Below are positions 6,607 through 11,433 of a stretch of DNA of 11,433 nt, piece after piece. The notes beneath the pieces are model-generated. The model was not told the origin of the DNA, searched no databases, and saw only the letters and a list, made by a program, of their open reading frames with translations. Position numbers and translations under genes: made by a program. Source of the stretch: Synechococcales cyanobacterium PMM_0036 (GTDB lineage Bacteria; Cyanobacteriota; Cyanobacteriia; Elainellales; Elainellaceae); contig CASBQM010000558.1 of NCBI GenBank assembly GCA_949127645.1, forward strand, positions 1-11,433. Reading direction: 5' to 3'. Each line of letters begins with the position of its first letter. Position 1 is the stretch's first letter.

Positions 6607-7667
6607 TCATTACGCGCACACCCTTTAGAGTCACCTTGGGCGGTGGCGGTACAGACCTGCCTTCCTACTACGAAAAGAATGGCGGGTTCATCTTCGCAAT
6701 GGGCATCACTCAATATATGTATGTGATGATTAACCCCCCGACGATCGATCGGATGATTCGCTTACACTACACCCAGAGCGAGACCGTGTTTCATGTGTCG
6801 GAGTTGCAGCATGAGCTGGCACGAGAGGCATTACGCTATCACGGCATTGAAGATAAGATGGAAATTTCTTCAATGGCAGATTTACCTGCCGGAACCGGAG
6901 TCGGTTCTTCAAGCTGCTACTTGATTGGCTTGCTAACAGCCCTTCACCATTACCGTCGGGATTACATTTCGCTGCAAGCGCTAGCAGAGGAAGCCTGCGA
7001 CATTGAACTGAATATCCTCCAAAAAGGGATTGGCAAACAAGACCAATATATGGCGGCATTTGGGGGATTGACCGTTCTTGATATTGCCAAAGACGGTAAG
7101 GTTACGGTCAAATCAGTCAGCATGGATACAAGCGCGATCGCTGAGTTTGTTGCCAATACTCACATTTACTACACTGGCTTTCGACGCGATGCGGTTAACA
7201 TTCTGTCGGAGCAAAACACTGCCATGCAGTCTCAGGCGGTTCCCAAGCATGATGTCGTGGCAAACAGCTTGAATCACATTAAAGACTTGGGCTACCGAAT
7301 TTTAGGAGCGATCGAATCAGAGGATTTTGATGCTTGGGGCAATATGTTGCACGAGCATTGGCAGTTTAAGAAGCAGATGTCGGCACGGATTACCCTGACT
7401 AAAGTCGATCAAATTTATGATGAAGTGCGTCAGAATCACAATGTTTTAGGCGGCAAAATTATTGGTGCAGGGGGCGGGGGCTTCCTGATGCTGTACTGCA
7501 CCAAGGATCACAAGCGCCTAGAGCAGTTTATGGAATCTCAAAAGATGCCTCGGCTGCACTACACCATCGAGTCAGAGGGAGCAAAAGTGGTTGCCGATGT
7601 CTCTCGTAACGACACCTTTGCCTTTCACGGTCGCACCATCCGCCAGCCCATCGCTTCTAGACAATAG
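6603..7667 (+). CDS. hddA: GHMP kinase, probable D-glycero-alpha-D-manno-heptose 7-phosphate kinase
   Basis: The 354-residue protein starts with RTPFRVTLGGGGTDLPSYY (5-23), the hallmark N-terminus of the HddA/GHMP subfamily. It carries the ATP-binding loop LPAGTGVGSSS (94-104) and ends with the family's third motif, GGKIIGAGGGGFLML. HddA adds a phosphate at C1 of D-glycero-D-manno-heptose 7-phosphate, giving the alpha 1,7-bisphosphate on the route to GDP-heptose. Fucokinase-type and C7-cyclitol kinases are related alternatives, but the GmhB- and GmhA-like genes downstream favour heptose. The ATG overlaps the preceding gene's TGA by four bases (ATGA), implying translational coupling. The stop codon lies in the first unit of a small tandem repeat array. 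Confidence 0.85.
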   Translation: MIITRTPFRVTLGGGGTDLPSYYEKNGGFIFAMGITQYMYVMINPPTIDRMIRLHYTQSETVFHVSELQHELAREALRYHGIEDKMEISSMADLPAGTGVGSSSCYLIGLLTALHHYRRDYISLQALAEEACDIELNILQKGIGKQDQYMAAFGGLTVLDIAKDGKVTVKSVSMDTSAIAEFVANTHIYYTGFRRDAVNILSEQNTAMQSQAVPKHDVVANSLNHIKDLGYRILGAIESEDFDAWGNMLHEHWQFKKQMSARITLTKVDQIYDEVRQNHNVLGGKIIGAGGGGFLMLYCTKDHKRLEQFMESQKMPRLHYTIESEGAKVVADVSRNDTFAFHGRTIRQPIASRQ

Positions 7668-7705
7668 CCTAGATTACTAGCCTGGATTACTAGCCTAGAC
7701 AATAG
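7656..7705 (+). repeat. Four-unit 12-13 base tandem array across the kinase stop codon
   Basis: Four adjacent units are TCTAGACAATAG (7656-7667), CCTAGATTACTAG (7668-7680), CCTGGATTACTAG (7681-7693) and CCTAGACAATAG (7694-7705). The first unit encodes the last three residues (SRQ) and the TAG stop. CTAGACAATAGC is exact at both ends (7657-7668 and 7695-7706). The array fills most of the 50-base gap before the next gene. Confidence 0.9.
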
Positions 7706-7717
7706 CAACGACTTAAG

Positions 7718-8608
7718 ATGCCCGTCGAAAATCATCCGCTTTTACCTTGCCGCATTTGCAAAACCCCTGCTCCTTGGGTAGGTGTTAAGCGAGGACAGTG
7801 GCGATCGCAAGATTACCAGCTCTATCGCTGTCCTCACTGCCATTTCTCGTTTGTGGGCAACCCCAGCACGGACTATGAGCAGATTTACACCTTGGAATAC
7901 TACAAGGGACAGGGCGCTGATCCGCTGACCAACTATTTGGATGAGCTAGAGCATCCTCAGCAAACCATCCGTCAGTATGAATGGCAGGGAATTACCTCGA
8001 TCGTTTCGCACCTTCAGACCCTCAAGCCTACGACCCAGTGGCTAGATTTTGGCTGTGGCAATGGCGGCTTAGTTGCCTGGGTGAAAGCTCATCATGGCTG
8101 TGAAATTGTAGGATTTGAAGAAGGCGCGATCGCAGAAATTGCCCGTGACCAAGGGCTACCCATTCTGACTGCTGAAGCCCTAGCGGCTCAGACAAATCGC
8201 TATGACGTGATTACTGCCATTGAGGTTCTGGAGCATGTGGATGATCCCATGGGCGTTTTAAAGCAAATCTTGGGGTTGCTCAAAGAGGGAGGCGTATTTT
8301 TCTATACGACGGGCAATGCGACCCGTTACCGCGATCGCCTGTCCGAGTGGGGCTATGTGGTTCCTGAGATCCACATCAGCTTCTATGAGCCGCTGACTTT
8401 GGAATATGCCCTGTCAAATGTGGGGTTCAAGGTTAAGTCGGTTGGGTATGTCAAAGGATTTACCGATATCATTCGTTTCAAGATTCTCAAAAATTTGGGC
8501 TTGAAACATGTGAGTCTTTGGGAGAAGCTGCTGCCCTGGTTTATCATCAGCCCTTTGGTCGATCGAGTCTTCGGCGTTTCCTCTTTTCCTATCGGACGTA
8601 AAGGTTAG
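7718..8608 (+). CDS. Zinc-ribbon-containing SAM-dependent methyltransferase
   Basis: The 296-residue protein begins with a probable zinc ribbon, C11-x2-C14 and C38-x2-C41 (CRIC and CPHC). A class I methyltransferase domain follows, with motif I WLDFGCGNG (108-116), GFEEG at the end of strand 2, YDVITAIEVLEHVDDP (162-177) and a late EGGVFFYTTGN strand. This two-part layout is common among methyltransferases of polysaccharide and secondary-metabolite clusters, and resembles sugar C-methyltransferases at the N-terminus. At 296 residues it is too short to carry their extra C-terminal domain. The acceptor is unknown; a sugar intermediate is inferred from context. The ATG has only a weak upstream site (TTAAG). 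The next gene starts three bases after the stop. This is the second, clearly different, methyltransferase of the operon. Confidence 0.85.
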   Translation: MPVENHPLLPCRICKTPAPWVGVKRGQWRSQDYQLYRCPHCHFSFVGNPSTDYEQIYTLEYYKGQGADPLTNYLDELEHPQQTIRQYEWQGITSIVSHLQTLKPTTQWLDFGCGNGGLVAWVKAHHGCEIVGFEEGAIAEIARDQGLPILTAEALAAQTNRYDVITAIEVLEHVDDPMGVLKQILGLLKEGGVFFYTTGNATRYRDRLSEWGYVVPEIHISFYEPLTLEYALSNVGFKVKSVGYVKGFTDIIRFKILKNLGLKHVSLWEKLLPWFIISPLVDRVFGVSSFPIGRKG

Positions 8609-8611
8609 CTC

Positions 8612-9478
8612 ATGGGCGCATTAACAGATCTGTCAGGCAAAAATATTCTGGTGACAGGTGGCAGTTTAGGAATTGGCTACGCAACGGCTGAAACTTGTCT
8701 AAAGGCGGGTGCAAAAGTCCTGATCTGCGCCCGTAACTCTGATGATATTGAAGCAGCGATCGACAAACTCAAAGCTCAAGGCTATCAACACATTGCTGGG
8801 GTTTCGGCAGATGTGACGCAGCAGTTGCAAGTCGAGGCGGCTCTGGATGCTCTAGAGTCACGTTTTGGCTCGCTCAGTGCCGTTATTCATGCGGCTGGCA
8901 TTTTGGGCCCCATTGGGGATATTACTCAGGTTGATCCAACCCACTGGCTAGAGACCATTCAGGTCAACTTATTAGGCACCTTCTTAGTGACTCGTCAGAC
9001 CTGCCTGCGGTTTCAGGGCAGTGGCGGTGGTCGGATTGTTTTATTTTCGGGTGGTGGAGCGGCTTACCCGTTTCCCAGCTATTCTGCCTATGCCTGTAGC
9101 AAGGTTGGTGTCGTGCGTCTGACTGAAACAGTGGCGCAAGAGATGGCTCCTCACCAGATTGAGATCAACTGCGTTGCTCCAGGTTTTGTCGTCACCCGGT
9201 TACATCAGCAAACTTTAGAAGCAGGTGAACTGGCAGGGAAGGATTATTTAAAGCGGACTAGAGCTGAAATTGAGAAGGGTGGTGTTTCACCTTATGTGGG
9301 TGCCGCGACAGCCGCGTTTCTAGCCTCCGATCGCGCCACAGGCATAACCGGGAAGTTTGTTGCAGCGCCTTACGATGGTTGGGATGAGTGGTCGGCTCAC
9401 TTAGAGGAACTCAAAGGGACAGATATTTTTACGTTGCGGCGGATAATACCCAAGGATCGGGGCATGGATTGGCAATGA
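8612..9478 (+). CDS. Classical short-chain dehydrogenase/reductase
   Basis: The 288-residue protein is a classical SDR: cofactor loop TGGSLGIG (15-22), HAAG (92-95), structural N118 in VNLLGT, and the Y159-x3-K163 pair in YACSK. R40 after strand 2 suggests NADP(H) preference. The likely catalytic serine is S145 in LFSGGGAA, which is 14 rather than the usual 13 residues before the tyrosine. After the core (NCVAPGFVVTRL, then GITGKFVAAPYDGWDEW) it has a tail of about 40 residues ending in DRGMDWQ, longer than usual for the family; this may shape substrate or partner binding. It probably reduces or oxidises a hydroxyl/keto group on a sugar intermediate, possibly with the neighbouring Gfo/Idh/MocA enzyme (inference). 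The ATG is three bases after the methyltransferase stop. Confidence 0.87.
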   Translation: MGALTDLSGKNILVTGGSLGIGYATAETCLKAGAKVLICARNSDDIEAAIDKLKAQGYQHIAGVSADVTQQLQVEAALDALESRFGSLSAVIHAAGILGPIGDITQVDPTHWLETIQVNLLGTFLVTRQTCLRFQGSGGGRIVLFSGGGAAYPFPSYSAYACSKVGVVRLTETVAQEMAPHQIEINCVAPGFVVTRLHQQTLEAGELAGKDYLKRTRAEIEKGGVSPYVGAATAAFLASDRATGITGKFVAAPYDGWDEWSAHLEELKGTDIFTLRRIIPKDRGMDWQ

Positions 9479-9530
9479 GCCTAACTTCATGCCTCTTGCT
9501 ATTAAAGCTTATTCAACGAGATAGGAAAGC

Positions 9531-10535
9531 ATGAAAGTTGCTGTAATCGGGTGCGGGCTAATTGGCAAACGGCGATCGCAAACTGCCACTGATCATCCGT
9601 TGTCAGAATTGGCGATCGTCGTAGACATCAATTCGGCAGCGGCGGAAGCTGTGGCTGTGCAATATGGCTGTGAGTCTTCAACCGACTGGAAAGCGGCGAT
9701 CGCCCGTCCTGATATTGATATCGTTGCCGTAGCGACACACAACGGATTGCTAGCAGAAATTGCAATCGCCGCCCTACAAGCCGGAAAGCATGTGCTGATC
9801 GAAAAACCGATGGGGCGCAACTTAGCCGAAGCCTTACAAATGGCAGAAGCCGCTAAAGCTGCCGATCGCATTCTCAAAATTGGCTTCAATCACCGCTATC
9901 ATCCGGCTTTAGCTAAAGCCTATGATTTGTTTCAGGCTGGGGCGATCGGTGACATCATCAACATCCGCGCTCGATATGGGCATGGCGGACGACCAGGTTA
10001 CGAAAACGAGTGGCGCGGCAATCCAGAGCTAGCAGGCGGCGGCGAACTCACCGATCAGGGGGTTCACATTGCCGATTTGATTCACTGGTTTGCCGGACTG
10101 CCCACTGAAGCCTTCGCCTATTTACAAACGGCGATTTGGCCGATTCAGCCCCTTGAAGATAATGGCTTTGGTCTGTTTCGGTTTGGCGATGGGGCGATCG
10201 CCAGTTTCCATACGAGCTGGACGCAGTGGAAAAACCTGTTTTCCTTTGAGATTTACGGGCAGAAAGGTTCCCTCACGATTGAAGGGCTAGGCAAAAGCTA
10301 TGGCATTGAACGGCTGACGATCGCCTATCGCAAGCCCGAAGGTGGTGTGCCTGACTTAGAAGATCTAGTTTTCGATTTACCTGATATCTCCTGGGAGCTA
10401 GAGTGGCAGGATTTTATCGGGGCGATTGTCGCCAAAACTCCCTACTGGGGCACTCCAGAGGAGGGAGTCAACGCCATGCGAATGCTGGATGCTCTCTATC
10501 GATCGGCAAAGACCGGAGCAGCGATTCATGTCTGA
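9531..10535 (+). CDS. Gfo/Idh/MocA-family oxidoreductase
   Basis: The 334-residue protein has an N-terminal Rossmann domain with VIGCGLIGKRR (5-15), D32 after strand 2 indicating NAD(H), and HVLIEKP (87-93) with the conserved E91-K92-P93. The C-terminal domain carries GGGELTDQGVHIADL (169-183), where D175 and H179 are the usual catalytic and substrate-binding pair. Family members oxidise or reduce sugars, nucleotide sugars or inositols. In this operon the likely substrate is a heptose derivative or nucleotide sugar, but the sequence does not say which position is modified. The ATG has AGGA four bases upstream. The end of the gene overlaps the next start by eight bases, suggesting coupled translation with the phosphatase. 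Confidence 0.88.
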   Translation: MKVAVIGCGLIGKRRSQTATDHPLSELAIVVDINSAAAEAVAVQYGCESSTDWKAAIARPDIDIVAVATHNGLLAEIAIAALQAGKHVLIEKPMGRNLAEALQMAEAAKAADRILKIGFNHRYHPALAKAYDLFQAGAIGDIINIRARYGHGGRPGYENEWRGNPELAGGGELTDQGVHIADLIHWFAGLPTEAFAYLQTAIWPIQPLEDNGFGLFRFGDGAIASFHTSWTQWKNLFSFEIYGQKGSLTIEGLGKSYGIERLTIAYRKPEGGVPDLEDLVFDLPDISWELEWQDFIGAIVAKTPYWGTPEEGVNAMRMLDALYRSAKTGAAIHV

Positions 10536-11085
10536 TCGGCTCAGAATTGCTGAAGAGGCTAGCTTGAGACCAGGAGTTTTTCTCGATCGCGATGGGGTAA
10601 TCAATGAGGTCGTTTACCGAGAGGGTCAGGCGGTTTCTCCTCGTTTAATCACAGAATTCGTCTGGGCAGCAGGTATTCAAGCCGCCATCCAGCAAATTAA
10701 GTTAGCGGCTTTGCCCGTGTTTGTGGTTACGAATCAGCCGGACATTGCCCGTCACAAGATGGAGGCGGCCGTCTTGGAGCAAATGACAGCCGCAATCTAC
10801 CAAACTTTGCCGATTGACGATCTGCGGGTTTGCCCCCACGACAATGGCGATCGCTGCTCCTGTCGTAAACCTCATCCTGGTATGCTAGTTGAGTTAGCGA
10901 CTCAATGGAATATCGATCTGAGTCGGTCTTTTATGGTAGGAGACTCCTGGAAAGATATGCAGGCAGGCAAGCAGGCAGGCTGCCAGACAATCTTGATTCA
11001 GCGAGACTATAACCAAAATACAGAAGCTGATTTTGGGGTGCCAGATGTATTATCGGCTGCCAATCTGATTTTAGAGTTGCTTTGA
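10528..11085 (+). CDS. gmhB: HAD-IIIA phosphatase, probable D-glycero-D-manno-heptose 1,7-bisphosphate 7-phosphatase
   Basis: The 185-residue protein is a HisB-N/GmhB-type HAD phosphatase. It shows motif I LDRDGVIN with nucleophile D20 and acid D22, motif II threonine T68 in VVTNQP, a zinc site C102-x-H104 and C110-x-C112 (CPHDNGDRCSC), K114, and motif IV MVGDSWKD with D139 and D143. GmhB removes the C7 phosphate from heptose 1,7-bisphosphate, the product of the kinase encoded upstream. I chose the ATG at 10528 because GGAG lies nine bases before it and the protein then has the usual family length. A longer in-frame start at 10426 would overlap the oxidoreductase gene by 110 bases and add unrelated residues. 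The final 17 bases, up to just before the TGA, are duplicated immediately downstream. QAGKQAGC near 145-152 matches a normal family motif. Confidence 0.87.
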   Translation: MSDRLRIAEEASLRPGVFLDRDGVINEVVYREGQAVSPRLITEFVWAAGIQAAIQQIKLAALPVFVVTNQPDIARHKMEAAVLEQMTAAIYQTLPIDDLRVCPHDNGDRCSCRKPHPGMLVELATQWNIDLSRSFMVGDSWKDMQAGKQAGCQTILIQRDYNQNTEADFGVPDVLSAANLILELL

Positions 11086-11099
11086 TTTTAGAGTTGCTT
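11066..11099 (+). repeat. 17-base perfect tandem duplication at the phosphatase stop codon
   Basis: TGATTTTAGAGTTGCTT occurs at 11066-11082 and again, identically, at 11083-11099. The gene's TGA stop (11083-11085) is the first codon of the second copy, so the first copy encodes the terminal LILELL region and the second is untranslated spacer before the SIS-domain gene. Confidence 0.95.
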
Positions 11100-11128
11100 T
11101 GTTTGAACCGCGAGGGAGGGCTTTGAAA

Positions 11129-11433
11129 ATGGGATATGTGTCCGAATTTTTTGCAGATGCGAAAACAATTATTGATGCGATCGACATCAATATCGTTGAA
11201 AAAATGGTGGATGAAATTGTTGCAATCCGTGAACATGGTGGGCGGCTCTTTTTCATTGGCGTTGGCGGCGGAGCCGGTCATGCGAGTCATGCCGTTAACG
11301 ATTTTCGTAAGATTGCGGGCATCGAATCTTATACGCCTACTGATAATGTCTCAGAGCTGACGGCACGCATTAATGATGATGGGTGGGAATCGGCATTTGT
11401 CAACTGGCTAAAGGGCAGTCGATTGAATTCAAA
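11129..11433 (+). CDS. gmhA: SIS-domain protein, GmhA-like sedoheptulose 7-phosphate isomerase (C-terminus cut by window edge)
   Basis: The frame is open from ATG at 11129 to the right edge, giving 101 complete codons. The start is supported by the strongest ribosome site in the window, GGGAGGG, eight bases upstream. After a helical N-terminus comes RLFFIGVGGGAGHASHAVNDF (about 40-60), the phosphosugar-binding turn of SIS isomerases, then TDNVSELTARINDDGWE. GmhA converts sedoheptulose 7-phosphate to D-glycero-D-manno-heptose 7-phosphate, and the neighbouring kinase, phosphatase and nucleotidyltransferase fit that pathway. The protein is divergent from the E. coli enzyme: in my by-eye alignment the catalytic Glu65 is replaced by Asp, while the nearby His61 is kept. 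It may be a subfamily of GmhA or another aldose-ketose isomerase; the second catalytic histidine lies beyond the window. Confidence 0.72.
   Translation, partial: MGYVSEFFADAKTIIDAIDINIVEKMVDEIVAIREHGGRLFFIGVGGGAGHASHAVNDFRKIAGIESYTPTDNVSELTARINDDGWESAFVNWLKGSRLNS

Noticed and set aside
5866..7667. Possible C7-cyclitol (valienol-type) pathway, which also uses a GHMP kinase, a nucleotidyltransferase and a HAD phosphatase
   Set aside because: No sedoheptulose 7-phosphate cyclase is present in the window, whereas a GmhA-like isomerase is, so the heptose route is simpler.
9479..9530. A fifth 3' tail duplication after the SDR gene
   Set aside because: I looked for one in this 52-base gap; only weak similarity (GCTATTA versus GCTTATT) is present, so it is not counted.
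10426..10527. Longer in-frame start for the HAD phosphatase
   Set aside because: It would overlap the oxidoreductase gene by 110 bases and add 34 residues unlike GmhB; the ATG at 10528 has a good GGAG site and gives the normal family length.
10960..10984. GCAGGCA-type short repeat inside the phosphatase gene
   Set aside because: It encodes QAGKQAGC, which corresponds to a conserved QAG-x-x-AGC motif of GmhB/HisB phosphatases, so codon-level similarity explains it.

Overview
The window looks like a cyanobacterial chromosome segment. The HIP1 octamer GCGATCGC occurs 13 times (for example at 1654, 2471, 4099, 4896, 6295, 7134, 7801, 8126, 8331, 9572, 9696, 10194 and 10847), and shorter CGATCG cores are scattered throughout. 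Gene content is that of a cell-surface glycan locus. I see no RNA gene, CRISPR array or insertion sequence.

Left part (1-3239, minus strand): three genes are read leftward in the order GtrA-like membrane protein, DPM1/GtrB-like family 2 glycosyltransferase, and a large polytopic membrane protein cut by the left edge. The last one is an unbroken reading frame from a GTG at 1862 to base 1. The order matches a gtr-type cassette: lipid-linked sugar synthesis, flipping, and transfer outside the cytoplasm. A divergent intergenic region (3240-3369) separates it from the rest.

Right part (3370-11433, plus strand): ten tightly packed genes, with gaps from -8 to +68 bases, look like one operon. Four of them make up the GDP-D-glycero-alpha-D-manno-heptose pathway: a SIS-domain isomerase (GmhA-like, cut by the right edge), a GHMP kinase (HddA-like), a HAD phosphatase (GmhB-like) and a nucleotidyltransferase (HddC-like). 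The first gene, a short transaldolase, could make sedoheptulose 7-phosphate, the substrate of GmhA. Interspersed are possible tailoring enzymes: a GalE-type epimerase/dehydratase, two SAM methyltransferases (one with a zinc-ribbon N-terminus), a classical SDR and a Gfo/Idh/MocA oxidoreductase. I infer that the operon makes and decorates a nucleotide-activated heptose for a surface polymer; the final sugar cannot be deduced from sequence.

The most unusual structural signal is that four plus-strand genes (transaldolase, epimerase, kinase, phosphatase) end in short tandem duplications of 12-18 bases at or across their stop codons. These repeats sit in three of the four intergenic gaps longer than 40 bases.
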